Source of the DNA: Pirellula staleyi DSM 6068
Lineage (GTDB): Bacteria > Planctomycetota > Planctomycetia > Pirellulales > Pirellulaceae
Assembly (NCBI GenBank): GCA_945900945.1
Contig: CAMDKL010000054.1
Span: forward strand, 1-35,468
DNA length: 35,468 nt
Direction: 5' to 3'
The position numbers and the translations under genes were made by a program. Position 1 is the first letter of the stretch; every line of letters begins with the position of its first letter. The notes beneath the pieces were generated by a model. The model worked only from the letters and a program-made list of their open reading frames with translations, ran no database searches and was not told the DNA's origin. Positions 1 through 8,686 of the stretch are shown one piece after another.

Positions 1-2
1 AG

Positions 3-75
<73 letters not shown>

Positions 76-200
76 AGGGTCGTGGTAGGCCAAAGATTAG
101 CCGTACCCGCAAATTGTGTCAAGTTACTACCGTGTTCTGTTTTCCGCTGCACATTGGACAGTCGACTCCCCGGCAGTCCGGAACCTACCAAAGGCGGGAC

Positions 201-449
201 TTATTCATCCTCGTTTTTTTCATTCCAAACGTGACGGAACCACATTGGCAATCGAAAAGTGTGCGGATTCAAAGATGGCCTCGCGACGTTCGTCGGCTGC
301 TCACTCACTTCAAGTCGCAACTGTCCATAGCAGTGATTGAATTCCTTGATAAATATTTCGGTCGCTTCTGGCATGCAAACGTTGCCAACCACCTTGTTCC
401 CCTGTCGCAATAGCCCGCAAGGTCGATCTCGTTCGCTACCAGATGACAT
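201..449 (-). CDS. Small hypothetical protein downstream of mfnB-like gene
   Basis: An 82-codon frame starts with ATG five bases after the mfnB-like stop codon, so it could be translationally coupled to it. Its codons (GAA, CGA and TTG rich) resemble those of neighbouring genes. I recognise no domain, signal peptide or membrane segment. No strong Shine-Dalgarno sequence precedes the ATG. Beyond it lie only about 125 bases before the tRNA-Ala gene, and I see nothing else there. It could equally be 3' non-coding sequence that happens to be open, so this call is tentative. Confidence 0.33.
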   Translation of the reverse strand: MSSGSERDRPCGLLRQGNKVVGNVCMPEATEIFIKEFNHCYGQLRLEVSEQPTNVARPSLNPHTFRLPMWFRHVWNEKNEDE

Positions 450-454
450 AGCGA

Positions 455-1210
455 TCAGCTTTCAATGGATGAACATGCGGGAAACAGTGCAACTGCCTGC
501 TGCAATCGATCCAAACAAAGATCACCGGTTCGCTGTGCTTCTTGACAAACAGCGCCTCGAACGCCAAGCCAATCGGCTTGCAAATTCGATAAGCTTGGCA
601 ATTGCTCCAATTTCAATGAGCCTGCCAAAGCGACTCCGAGCCTAAGTTGCTTGGCCGAGCTAATCATTTTTTCGAGTTGCTCGAGCGAATAGTGATCCAA
701 CAGGCCACCCGACTTCTTGCAATGTGTATCGATCAATACAAACTTTCCACCAAGTGACTTTGTGATTTCGATCACTTCTTGCCAATGCGGTGATCTCGAA
801 TTCTCTGTATCTGCATAATGTACCAAGATTAGTTGCGAACGACGAACTAAAGCACGCGAAATTCGTTCGGCAATCTTTTGCCAGTCGGTGCCGCTGCAAT
901 ACGCTAAAGCCATTTTGAGATAAGTTCTTGCTGGCAACTTGGCTGCCAACAAGTTGTCTAAATCCGCTGTCCAATTGACAAGTTCACCACCTGCAACACT
1001 CACCTGCACTGTTTTGGGTATGTCCAGCTCAAAGACAGCGAAAATAAGCTCGAGCGATGGTCTGCCAAGCGATCCCAACGACGGCTCCTTAAGATCAAGC
1101 CAGCCAGCACCTGAAGCAACAATGAATCTCGATTCAAAAATCGATCGAGCACTGACTAATAACCCCGGTTTGGGCACCCAGCAAGTTTGGTTGGCTAATA
1201 TTGCAGTCAT
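455..1210 (-). CDS. mfnB: (5-formylfuran-3-yl)methyl phosphate synthase-like protein (MfnB / DUF556 family)
   Basis: MfnB makes the furan precursor of methanofuran from glyceraldehyde-3-phosphate, a C1-carrier step known from methanogens and methylotrophs; planctomycetes carry related C1 genes. The 251-residue product shows the family pattern: LLVSARSIFES near the N terminus, then GAGWLDLKEPSLGSLG (family form: GADIIDVKxPxxGSLG), a central VLIDTHCKKSG segment (family: LDTAxKDG, with the catalytic Lys), VALAGSLK and WLGVRGAVC near the C terminus. Two usual positions differ (Trp-Leu-Asp for the Ala-Asp-x-Asp stretch, and His-Cys after LIDT), so the sequence is divergent. A Shine-Dalgarno-like AAAGG abuts the ATG at 1210, which is too close to work well; a GTG at 1177 is an alternative start that would place the conserved block nearer the N terminus. 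The gene is divergent from the RNase D gene and shares its upstream region. Confidence 0.82.
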   Translation of the reverse strand: MTAILANQTCWVPKPGLLVSARSIFESRFIVASGAGWLDLKEPSLGSLGRPSLELIFAVFELDIPKTVQVSVAGGELVNWTADLDNLLAAKLPARTYLKMALAYCSGTDWQKIAERISRALVRRSQLILVHYADTENSRSPHWQEVIEITKSLGGKFVLIDTHCKKSGGLLDHYSLEQLEKMISSAKQLRLGVALAGSLKLEQLPSLSNLQADWLGVRGAVCQEAQRTGDLCLDRLQQAVALFPACSSIES

Positions 1211-1289
1211 CCTTTAGCAAACTCGCAATTCTCGTCCTTATCTCGACGCCGATTACAGCCACTCTGATTCCAGCGATGCCCTCCACCCA

Positions 1290-2624
1290 TTGTTGTGGTG
1301 GATTGCGTTTCCGTGTACAAATAATGCTGGTTTGCTAGCATTTCGCACAATTCTCAAAAGTGACGCCTGTTGTTTTCACCTCAGCGAGGCTAGTCAATCC
1401 CAACGAACCACAACATCCGCAGGGCAGCGTTTGAACGCACAATTCAATTATATCACAAACCCAGAATCACTCCATCAGCTTTGCGACAAGATAGCTGCTC
1501 AGAAGCTTGTCGCCTTTGATACGGAGTTTGTTGCCGAGGATTCGTACCGCCCAGAGCTCTGCCTGGTTCAAGTTGCAACGGAAGATGAAATCGCGATCAT
1601 CGACCCGTATTCCTGTACCGATCTTGGACCTTTCTGGGAATCTTTGATCGATCCGGAAACGACTGTCGTTGTGCACGCTGGTCGCGAAGAAACACTTTTT
1701 TGCTATCGAGCAACCAAAAAACTTATACCCAAGCTTTTCGACATTCAAATTGCTGCTGCATTTCTGGGCTTCGAATATCCGGCCTCGTATGGCAATCTGG
1801 TTCATCGTTTTACCGGCATGGTTCTCGACAAGGAAGAGACACGGTCGGATTGGCGAAACCGCCCACTGTCAAACCAACAACTTCAGTACGCGGCTCAAGA
1901 CGTTCGTGATTTGCCTCGACTTTTTAAAGCACTGAGTCAACAATTGGAGAAACAGGATCGGCTGTCTTGGCTTGAAGAAGAGACGAGACGTCGACAGGAG
2001 GAGCTTGCAGAATTCGAGTCGAACGAAAGCTGGTTTCGGATCAGCGGCATTCAAGCCCTTTCGGGAAACTCCCTATCGATTGTGCGTGGCCTCTGGAATT
2101 GGCGTGACTTAAAAGCCAAAGAACGCGATGTTCCACCCCGAAAAATCTTGCGAGATGATTTACTAGTTGAACTTGCACGGCGAGGAACATCGGACGTTCG
2201 ACGCATGACCTCTCTGCGAGGCATGGAGCATCGCCACACCAAGCTCTACTTGCCCGAGCTTGCGAAAGCCATTGAGGATTCGCTGTTGCAGCCCGCACCC
2301 ACGTGGCCCAAGAAGCAACGTTACGGAAAAGGTCAACCAGCAGGAATGCTAACGCAGTTTTTGTCCGCTGCACTTGCTTACATTTGTCGCACCAAGCGGA
2401 TTGCACCCGCGATCGTGGCAACGTCAGACGATTTGCGCGATTTCGTAAAGTTTCGATTGGAACCACAAAGTGACGACGCTCCGCCACCATGTTTGACGCT
2501 TGGTTGGCGAGCCGAGATCATTGGCAAAGAACTCGATGAATTATTGGCTGGCAGATTGGGTATGGTTTTGGATAACCCGAACAGCGAAATGCCGATCAAA
2601 TTCTGCCGGCCCGAAGAGCTCTGA
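1290..2624 (+). CDS. rnd: Ribonuclease D (DEDDy 3'-5' exoribonuclease with HRDC domain)
   Basis: The product trims RNA 3' ends, typically of tRNA precursors, in the cytoplasm. Counting from ATG 1290, the exonuclease domain covers about residues 52-215: motif I is AFDTEF (D77, E79), motif II HAGREETL (H129 to E134) and motif III YAAQDV (Y200, D204). An HRDC domain follows at about 250-330. In motif II the usual metal-binding Asp is replaced by Glu134. The first 47 residues match nothing expected of the family and are Cys/Trp/Ser rich; a TTG at 1431, preceded by AGGGCAG, would give a 397-residue protein starting just before the conserved domain and may be the true start. The sulfatase gene starts 21 bases downstream with its own ribosome binding site, suggesting cotranscription. 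Confidence 0.92.
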   Translation: MLWWIAFPCTNNAGLLAFRTILKSDACCFHLSEASQSQRTTTSAGQRLNAQFNYITNPESLHQLCDKIAAQKLVAFDTEFVAEDSYRPELCLVQVATEDEIAIIDPYSCTDLGPFWESLIDPETTVVVHAGREETLFCYRATKKLIPKLFDIQIAAAFLGFEYPASYGNLVHRFTGMVLDKEETRSDWRNRPLSNQQLQYAAQDVRDLPRLFKALSQQLEKQDRLSWLEEETRRRQEELAEFESNESWFRISGIQALSGNSLSIVRGLWNWRDLKAKERDVPPRKILRDDLLVELARRGTSDVRRMTSLRGMEHRHTKLYLPELAKAIEDSLLQPAPTWPKKQRYGKGQPAGMLTQFLSAALAYICRTKRIAPAIVATSDDLRDFVKFRLEPQSDDAPPPCLTLGWRAEIIGKELDELLAGRLGMVLDNPNSEMPIKFCRPEEL

Positions 2625-2645
2625 AACTTTTCTTAGGAGTCGCGA

Positions 2646-4244
2646 GTGAGTCATCCCCAACAAAGAGTACTACCCGTGACGAGATCCCACTCCAAGCTGT
2701 CCTTTAATGCGATCGTTGTCTTTGTTGTAGCAATAGTGGTTTATTTTACGGTCGCCAAAAACGCGTCGGCTGAATCCGGCTCGCAAAGTCGTGCCAAAGA
2801 CGCCCCCAACATCGTCTTCATACTCGCTGACGATTTCGGTTTCGGAGATCTGCATGCAATGAATCCGGAACGCGGTAAAATCCCAACACCTCACCTCGAT
2901 AAACTCGCGAGCCAAGGAATGAGATTCACGGATGCTCACAGTGGATCGAGTGTCTGCACGCCCACTCGCTACGGATTGTTGACCGGACGATACGCTTGGC
3001 GAACTCAATTGCAACATGGCGTACTGGATGGCACCGATGACCCCCCATTGATCTCTTCTGGACGTCTGACCGTCGCTTCCTTTCTCAAGCAACAAGGGTA
3101 TGCCACAGCAGCGCTTGGCAAATGGCATTTAGGCTTCGATTCGGAACGACCGCCTGAGGTTCAGGAGACGGCCAAGGCGGTAGACAAAAAGGCAAATGCC
3201 GGAAAGAACGGTGGAGCGGGATTGCCTGTCGGTTCGAAAATCATCGAAGGGCCAATTGCACGCGGATTTGATTTATTCTGGGGTTGCTCCAACGCTCGTA
3301 CGATGTCGGGACTAATCGAGAACGACAAGGTTACGGAAAAAATCCAGCCGATCAACATGCTTCCTCGACTCGGTCAGCGAGCGGTCGCCTACATTGACGA
3401 AAAGACCTCGGACGCCAAAGAAAACAGGCCATTTTTCCTCTACCTGCCTCTCACGTCGCCGCACACACCGATCTTGCCGACACCTGAATGGAAAGGCAAA
3501 AGTGGTCTCGGTGATTATGGAGACTTTGTGATGCAGACCGACGCGGTGGTTGGCGATGTGCTCGCGGCGATCGATAGAGCTGGTATTGCCGACAATACTC
3601 TTGTCTTCTTTACCGCTGATAACGGTTGTTCGCCAGCGGCCAAGACAGAAGAACTTGAACAAAATGGACACTTCGCGAGCGCTCAGTTTCGCGGGTACAA
3701 AGCGGACATTTGGGAGGGTGGCCATCGAGTTCCATACATTGTTCGCTGGCCAAATAGAATTAAGGCTGGCTCGCAAAGTGATCAAGTCATCTGTCACGTC
3801 GATTTCATTGCGACATGCGCTGAAATCCTCGGTGTCAACCTTCCGGCAAATGCAGCCGAAGACAGTGTTAGTATTCTACCTGCTCTATTCGGCACGGACA
3901 AAGCAGCGCTTCATGAAGCCGTCGTCCACCATTCTATCGACGGAATGTTTTCTATCCGACAAGGCAAGTGGAAGCTTGAGTTTTGTTCCGGTTCCGGCGG
4001 TTGGGGCATGCCTAAGGATCCTGAAGCTTCCCTACAAGGCTTGCCAGACATCCAGCTGTACGATCTAAGCACCGACCCCACCGAATCCAAAAACGCACAA
4101 GCGAAAAACCCAGAAATTGTTTCCCGATTAACTCGTTTGCTAGAACAGATTGTATCGAACGGTCGAAGCACGCCGGGCATGCAACTTGCCAATGACGTCG
4201 AGGTCCGCTTCAGTAAAACGGTGAAGAAAAAGGCTAAGAAATGA
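2646..4244 (+). CDS. Exported sulfatase (arylsulfatase A-like, Cys-type)
   Basis: This enzyme hydrolyses sulfate esters, probably on sulfated polysaccharides, which is typical of planctomycetes. The GTG start at 2646 is supported by AGGAG at 2635-2639. Residues 18-42 form a hydrophobic signal or anchor segment ending in ASA. The catalytic domain begins with PNIVFILADDFGFGDL (metal ligands D62, D63). The sulfatase signature C-T-P-T-R (C104 to R108), followed by YGLLTGRYAWR, marks Cys104 for conversion to formylglycine by a maturase not seen in this window. GKWHLGF, SPHTP and FTADNG are further sulfatase blocks. At 532 residues it is of normal length and ends in a Lys-rich tail. Its substrate cannot be read from the sequence. 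Confidence 0.95.
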   Translation: MSHPQQRVLPVTRSHSKLSFNAIVVFVVAIVVYFTVAKNASAESGSQSRAKDAPNIVFILADDFGFGDLHAMNPERGKIPTPHLDKLASQGMRFTDAHSGSSVCTPTRYGLLTGRYAWRTQLQHGVLDGTDDPPLISSGRLTVASFLKQQGYATAALGKWHLGFDSERPPEVQETAKAVDKKANAGKNGGAGLPVGSKIIEGPIARGFDLFWGCSNARTMSGLIENDKVTEKIQPINMLPRLGQRAVAYIDEKTSDAKENRPFFLYLPLTSPHTPILPTPEWKGKSGLGDYGDFVMQTDAVVGDVLAAIDRAGIADNTLVFFTADNGCSPAAKTEELEQNGHFASAQFRGYKADIWEGGHRVPYIVRWPNRIKAGSQSDQVICHVDFIATCAEILGVNLPANAAEDSVSILPALFGTDKAALHEAVVHHSIDGMFSIRQGKWKLEFCSGSGGWGMPKDPEASLQGLPDIQLYDLSTDPTESKNAQAKNPEIVSRLTRLLEQIVSNGRSTPGMQLANDVEVRFSKTVKKKAKK

Positions 4245-4328
4245 ATCCTAGACATGACATTTAGCTCGGAATCGACTATTTTGATTTGTCATAACCAAAA
4301 GTATTCCTTTCAGTGCGAGACCCTTTTC

Positions 4329-5525
4329 ATGGTTCCTCAATGTCCTTGGAAGTCGCTTTCCTCTCTTTCGCGAATTTTCGCGACTTGGTTCGCGTTGGCG
4401 GCTACGCTTGTTTCGTTTTCTATGACGGCTGCGTCAGCCTCTGCACAAGATCGCCCGCAAGCAACGGAAGGCTGGACGGACAGCTCGGGCGAAAAAACGT
4501 TGACGGCCGAATTCGTAAAATTGGAAGGTGTCCAATTAACACTTCGCAAGGCAGACGGAACTGAAATCGTCATCCCGCTCAACAAACTGGATGACAAAAG
4601 TCGGCTAAAAGCAAGAGCGATGGCTAAAAACGGTGGCAAAGCTCCACTGGCCAAAAGTACTGAGCCAGCATCGTTTCCCTCACGCCCAACAGCCCAAGAG
4701 TTCATGGACATCATTCTCCGCGAACTCAAGAACGAAAACCCGATGGTCATTTGGGACGCGTTGCCAGCTTCCAAACAGAAACAGGTTCAAGAAGTTGTAA
4801 AGCTGGCTTCATCGCGGGTCGAACAGCGAACAATGAACTTAGTAAAGAAATTTCGCACTGACTTGTTATCAGCACTGCGAAGCAAGAAACAATTCGTTTT
4901 GAATAGCGGTGCCATCCCTATTCCACCGGACAAAAAAGATGCCCTCGCTAAATCGTACGATCCTCTAGTTGCTTTGCTCGAGGCGTGCCTCCCGGTTGAA
5001 TGGTTGGATACTAGTTATTTGCAACAAGCGGAAATGCGGGACCTTCTTAGCAGCTACGTCCACAATATCGTTATTAAGGCAAAGGACGTGGAAAAATCGA
5101 TGGCAGGCAACAATCCGCTTATCCCCATGATGAACTACGCTGTTATCGAAGCAAAGGTAGAGGAGGTCTCTGCAAAAGAGGCAATGATCACGTTGGTAGT
5201 ACCTGGACAACCAGAGACGCCGACCAAGTTTTTGCTCTCGGATGGCCGTTGGCTGCCTGAGGCACTGCTAGGCAGTTGGGATCAACAGATGGGACAAGCG
5301 ACGGTTGGACTAGGGCAAGTCGATCCGAAGGTTATTCATCAGACGGTAGGGCAGGGATTGAACTTTGCAAACGGACTTTTGGGAACGATCAGCACAGCAG
5401 AAACGCAACAAGATTTTGACGAAGCCATCGGTCAATTGATGGGCATGGCTCAGATGATTCCGGGGATCGGTGGTGGATTGGCACCGCCTGGACCAGGCGG
5501 ACCAGGTCGTCCTCAACGACGTTAG
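4329..5525 (+). CDS. Secreted SHD1 (SLA1 homology domain 1) domain protein
   Basis: The 398-residue product has an N-terminal hydrophobic stretch ending in ASASAQ, consistent with a signal peptide. It is followed by an SHD1-like module at about residues 48-97 (GWTDSSGEKTLTAEFVKLEG, then LRKADG and IPLNKLD...SR). This module is common in planctomycete secreted proteins and its role there is unknown. The rest is helical and charged with no recognised domain; the C terminus is Gly/Pro rich (GGGLAPPGPGGPG). An ATG at 4254 would add 25 residues, but the internal ATG at 4329 places the signal peptide at the N terminus, so I prefer it. The gene lies 84 bases after the sulfatase stop. Confidence 0.8.
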   Translation: MVPQCPWKSLSSLSRIFATWFALAATLVSFSMTAASASAQDRPQATEGWTDSSGEKTLTAEFVKLEGVQLTLRKADGTEIVIPLNKLDDKSRLKARAMAKNGGKAPLAKSTEPASFPSRPTAQEFMDIILRELKNENPMVIWDALPASKQKQVQEVVKLASSRVEQRTMNLVKKFRTDLLSALRSKKQFVLNSGAIPIPPDKKDALAKSYDPLVALLEACLPVEWLDTSYLQQAEMRDLLSSYVHNIVIKAKDVEKSMAGNNPLIPMMNYAVIEAKVEEVSAKEAMITLVVPGQPETPTKFLLSDGRWLPEALLGSWDQQMGQATVGLGQVDPKVIHQTVGQGLNFANGLLGTISTAETQQDFDEAIGQLMGMAQMIPGIGGGLAPPGPGGPGRPQRR

Positions 5526-5624
5526 GACCGTTCGATAATTAACTGTCGCATTGTCGCTGATCGTTCCGCGATCAGAACGTTGGATCGCGGAGCGATCCAC
5601 GACAATAATTTCTCGAACGGTCCT
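5524..5624. repeat. 100-bp imperfect inverted repeat between convergent genes (family A)
   Basis: A perfect 12-bp outer arm (AGGACCGTTCGA at 5524-5535 with its complement at 5613-5624) encloses further pairing arms, AATTAACTGTCG against CGACAATAATT. The core holds GATCGTTCCGCGATC and GATCGCGGAGCGATC, complementary with one mismatch. The element starts at the stop codon of the SHD1 gene and lies before the stop of the convergent nusB gene, so it may act as a bidirectional terminator. The same core recurs in the palindrome at 14013-14076. Confidence 0.85.
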
Positions 5625-5679
5625 TAGCCGAAAGCATCGTGCACAACGCCGGAACAATTGAGGACAATTATTCTACACT

Positions 5680-6120
5680 CTAGGGGCGGATGGTTTCTTT
5701 CTCATTCGCTTGATTCGCTTCGTGTTCACGCAACACACGATCGAGGATGCCGTTGACGAATTGGCCGGAGTTGCGATTGCCATATCGCTTTGCAATTTCG
5801 ATTGCTTCGTTGATCGAGACTCGTCCAGGCACGCCACCGTGCATCATTTCGAAGGTCGACATCCGGAGGATGTTGCGGTCGATTGTCGTCATACGTTTGA
5901 CCGACCAATTGGCAGCGTGCTTGGTCAAAATCTCATCGATTGCATCGCGATGGATGCGAACACCACGCAAAAGTTTTTGCGCAAAAGCGACGAGGGGCTT
6001 ATTGTGAAGCATGCGTTTTGAAACGAATTGATCGGCGATCGCCAACTCTCGCATCGGATTCAGATCCTCTTCGTAGAGTACTTGCAAAACGACTTCTCTG
6101 GCGCGGCGACGTGTGGTCAT
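5680..6120 (-). CDS. nusB: Transcription antitermination factor NusB
   Basis: NusB binds boxA RNA with NusE (ribosomal protein S10) and supports antitermination on rRNA operons. The 146-residue product is all-helical and of typical length. It shows the N-terminal RRRAREVVLQVLYE block, a central TTIDRNILRMSTFEM block and the C-terminal SINEAIEIAKRYGN...FVNGILDRV block that defines the family. I take the ATG at 6120; a TTG two codons upstream (6126) is possible. It lies 107 bases downstream of the FAD oxidoreductase gene on the same strand. The C terminus (HEANQANEKETIRP) is a short charged tail. Confidence 0.95.
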   Translation of the reverse strand: MTTRRRAREVVLQVLYEEDLNPMRELAIADQFVSKRMLHNKPLVAFAQKLLRGVRIHRDAIDEILTKHAANWSVKRMTTIDRNILRMSTFEMMHGGVPGRVSINEAIEIAKRYGNRNSGQFVNGILDRVLREHEANQANEKETIRP

Positions 6121-6227
6121 GCTCAAAACAAATTGGAAAAGAACAGCGAATTACGGAACAATGGTAAATAGTGTGCGATCAAAGGTGCTTGGTCGAGGAT
6201 TTTGACTCAGTGGTAGTCGCGAGTCAA

Positions 6228-7667
6228 TCATTTAATGGAAATCGCAGATGTGGAATTGCAGAGCATTTGATCCACTTCATTGGAAACGATCACTCCGTAA
6301 TTGATGGCTCCTAACCAGCCTGACATAATGATTCCAACCGAGCCAGCGTGGTAAAGTCCTTTGATTTGCTGTGGCAATCCGCGAGAAACCGCCAGCCCCT
6401 CAAATTTGGTGCCGAAACTAGCACCTAATTGATGTTTGGTGTAATGATGAAATGTTTGCGGAGTGGCAGCTTCCGCATGTTCGATCTTTTCGCGGCAGTT
6501 GGGAACGTATTGTTCGAGAGCATCGAGCGTGGTTTCGACAAGGTCGCGTTTGCTAGCTGTGTATTCCACTTCCGTTAAATTGGACCAGTCACTCCAATTT
6601 GCATTCGTGCTGCTAACAATCGCAAAGCGTTCCTTACCGGTTGGGCGGGTTCTCGGGTAGTAAAAGCTAAATGTTCGTGAAGTGATCTTTCGATCGAGCA
6701 GCAGATTGGTTCGAAACAAGGGTGCAGTCGAGCAAAAAAGCAGGTCACCGGTCGACTCTGGAATCGTCACGCCAGGCTTGAGCGCCATGTAGACTTGAGT
6801 ACTGCTGTTGTTCAGTCGCACTGCTTGAGCATCTGAAAGGAATTGCGGATCGAAGTGTTCTGGCCCGATCATATCGAGAATGGTTGATCGCAAGTTCGAG
6901 TTACTTACGACGGCTCGGCATTTGATATTTCGACCATTGACGACGACACCTTGGACGCCGTTGGGGCCGACGAGGATCTTCGATACATCACAACGGATTC
7001 GGGTATCAACACCGTTCTTGGTTAGCTCAGCTTGCATCTTTCCGACGAGGTCATCGGTACCACCCTCGTAGATAAAAACGCCTTTGGCCATAAAGTTAGA
7101 GAAGACGATTCCGTAGGTGATCGCGGGATCTTCCAGTGTGGATCCGTTGGCGTAAGTAATCGGCTCCATCAACAGTCGGACGACATCTTCGCGACCGGGG
7201 AAAAATTTTTCAAAAAGTTCTCCGGTCGTCAGCGATTGGTCGTCGTAGAAATTCATTCCGCGAGCGGCGTCGAAGAATGGACGAACGCTTTCGGCCTCGA
7301 CTCCAAATTGGGATGTTAGGAGCTTAGTGAAGTCTTCTCGATTGAAAGTTGTTGTAAGGGAAAACATCGGGTTGTCGAACCGAATGTTTTTCAATTGCAC
7401 AATTTTTGCGGCAATATCCTCATTCCAATAGCGTCGACAACTCTTGATCATGCCAAAGGGAAAACCGTGGAGCGAAATGTCGAAAGTGTGGCTGCCAGGT
7501 CGCTTAAACCAAGTGGCCAGACCGCCTAATTTATAGTGCTGCTCTAGCAAAAGTACCCGGTGACCAGCCCGTCCCAGAATGTTGGCCGAGGTCATTCCGG
7601 CTAATCCGCTTCCGATCACCACCACATCATACTCGGGGAGTACCCCGGCTAGAAAATCTTTTGGCAT
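6228..7667 (-). CDS. FAD-dependent oxidoreductase of the phytoene desaturase / carotene isomerase (CrtI/CrtISO/RetSat) family
   Basis: The 479-residue protein begins with an FAD-binding Rossmann motif, [22 protein letters not shown], followed by [15 protein letters not shown], the desaturase-type extension of the motif. Its C terminus, [22 protein letters not shown], matches the FAD-contacting end of the CrtI/CrtISO/RetSat group. It probably oxidises or isomerises a polyene such as a carotenoid, but the substrate cannot be deduced and no other carotenoid gene is near. The reading frame stays open upstream to 7760, but that extension runs through tRNA-Leu(CAG), so the ATG at 7667 just before the conserved domain is chosen. 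The tRNA ends 46 bases upstream and may be cotranscribed. Confidence 0.88.
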   Translation of the reverse strand: MPKDFLAGVLPEYDVVVIGSGLAGMTSANILGRAGHRVLLLEQHYKLGGLATWFKRPGSHTFDISLHGFPFGMIKSCRRYWNEDIAAKIVQLKNIRFDNPMFSLTTTFNREDFTKLLTSQFGVEAESVRPFFDAARGMNFYDDQSLTTGELFEKFFPGREDVVRLLMEPITYANGSTLEDPAITYGIVFSNFMAKGVFIYEGGTDDLVGKMQAELTKNGVDTRIRCDVSKILVGPNGVQGVVVNGRNIKCRAVVSNSNLRSTILDMIGPEHFDPQFLSDAQAVRLNNSSTQVYMALKPGVTIPESTGDLLFCSTAPLFRTNLLLDRKITSRTFSFYYPRTRPTGKERFAIVSSTNANWSDWSNLTEVEYTASKRDLVETTLDALEQYVPNCREKIEHAEAATPQTFHHYTKHQLGASFGTKFEGLAVSRGLPQQIKGLYHAGSVGIIMSGWLGAINYGVIVSNEVDQMLCNSTSAISIK

Positions 7668-7713
7668 ACGTCGTGTTGGAGAGGACTTTCGGACAACAAT
7701 ATCAAGCAATGAG

Positions 7714-7803
7714 TGCGGATGAGAGGAATCGAACCTCCACGGCCGTATGTATTTAGCCACTAGATCCTGAGTCTAGCGCGTCTGCCAATTCCGCCACACC
7801 CGC
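7714..7803 (-). tRNA. tRNA-Leu (anticodon CAG)
   Basis: The reverse complement folds as a class II tRNA of 90 nt. The acceptor GCGGGTG pairs with CATCCGC, with one G-U pair, and the discriminator is A. The D arm contains GGCGGAATTGGCAGACGC, the anticodon stem CTAGA/TCTAG encloses CTCAGGA (anticodon CAG), a long variable arm follows, and the T arm contains GGTTCGATTCC. CCA is not encoded. It lies 46 bases upstream of the FAD oxidoreductase start. Confidence 0.96.
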
Positions 7804-7920
7804 AAAAAAACCGACGTGCTAACAATCAAAAACGCTCGTCGATGCAATCTAAAAAGTTATCCGCAATCTCGAAGTCGGTCAAGTCAAAGGAAAAAACTGG
7901 CAGATTTTGGGCTTGAAGCT

Positions 7921-7929
7921 TGCTATAAT
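7921..7929 (+). promoter_or_regulatory. Putative extended -10 promoter for the msrB gene
   Basis: TGCTATAAT is a perfect extended -10 element (TGn plus TATAAT). No good -35 hexamer lies 16-18 bases upstream, which extended -10 promoters can do without. Transcription would start near 7936 and give a leader of about 110 nt that carries the two hairpins at 7949-7988 before the msrB start at 8048. This rests on sequence match alone. Confidence 0.55.
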
Positions 7930-7937
7930 GGAGTGTC

Positions 7938-7988
7938 GCGTAGGTCCGGCTGTCCTCACAGCGTAGGTTCGGCTGTCCTCAGCCGGAC
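7938..7988 (+). repeat. 23-bp tandem duplication forming two hairpins in the msrB leader
   Basis: GCGTAGGTCCGGCTGTCCTC at 7938 recurs immediately at 7961 with one change in the first 21 positions. The first copy can pair GCTGT (7949-7953) with ACAGC (7958-7962). The second forms a stronger stem, GTTCGGCTG (7967-7975) with CAGCCGGAC (7980-7988), around a TCCT loop. No T-tract follows, so these are not classical terminators. They could be a short palindromic repeat inserted in the leader or an RNA structure affecting stability or translation. Confidence 0.75.
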
Positions 7989-8047
7989 ATTGACGACAGT
8001 TGCCCACCTTTCCCATTTTCCTTACTTCCAGTCATTTCGAGGCAGAG

Positions 8048-8686
8048 ATGAAATTTCGACTTCCTATCCTGTTTGGCGTTTCCATTTTGTTCGCGCTCGG
8101 AGCCTATGCTTCTACGCGTGCGATTGATCCTCAAAAGTCCACGGACAGCCCATCCGCAAACAAAGATGAGCCTGCCACAAAAACGAAGTCCGTACCCTTA
8201 AGCAAGTCAAAAAAAATGATCGACCCGTTTAACAAGTTAACCAAGGACGAAGCAGACGTCATCCTTCGAAAGGGAACGGAAGCGCGTGAGAGGGGATATA
8301 CACATTCCAAAGTAACTGGGACTTATATCTGCAAAAGATGCAATGCCCCGCTATACAACTCGACCGACAAGTTCGAAAGTCATTGCGGATGGCCCAGCTT
8401 TGATGCCGAAATCAAGGGTTCCGTAAAACGTCAACTCGAAACAGACGGTAGTGGCCGGATCGAAATCGTTTGCGAAAACTGTGGCGGTCATCTCGGTCAC
8501 GTGTTTGCGGATGAGGGGTACACTGCGAAAAACACACGCCATTGCGTGAACAGCATTTCGATGAAACTGATCGCTATAGGTAAGGAGCTTCCTGAAGTCA
8601 TCAAACCTGACTCAGAAAAGGATTCAGCCGCTGCTTCCGAAAAAAAAGAGCCCAGTGAGCCACCGATTAAAAAATCGAGCAAGTAG
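8048..8686 (+). CDS. msrB: Exported peptide-methionine (R)-S-oxide reductase MsrB
   Basis: MsrB reduces methionine-R-sulfoxide in oxidised proteins. The 212-residue product starts with a signal peptide (MKFRLPILFGVSILFALGAY then ASTRA), so it probably acts in the periplasm. The catalytic domain covers about residues 60-175. The zinc site is C95/C98 (CKRC) and C142/C145 (CENC), the CGWPSF motif contains C113, and the catalytic cysteine is C166 in RHCVNS. The start at 8048 is preceded by GAGGCAGAG and places the signal peptide at the N terminus; an upstream in-frame ATG at 8000 would bury it. A Lys/Glu/Ser-rich tail of about 35 residues follows the domain. An exported MsrB needs an external electron donor, not seen here. 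Confidence 0.95.
   Translation: MKFRLPILFGVSILFALGAYASTRAIDPQKSTDSPSANKDEPATKTKSVPLSKSKKMIDPFNKLTKDEADVILRKGTEARERGYTHSKVTGTYICKRCNAPLYNSTDKFESHCGWPSFDAEIKGSVKRQLETDGSGRIEIVCENCGGHLGHVFADEGYTAKNTRHCVNSISMKLIAIGKELPEVIKPDSEKDSAAASEKKEPSEPPIKKSSK

Noticed and set aside
337-645. Plus-strand 102-codon frame overlapping the mfnB-like gene
   Set aside because: It is antisense to a recognised family and shows no conserved motif.
7668-7760. Upstream extension of the FAD oxidoreductase frame
   Set aside because: It runs through tRNA-Leu(CAG) (7714-7803); the conserved FAD motif begins shortly after the ATG at 7667.
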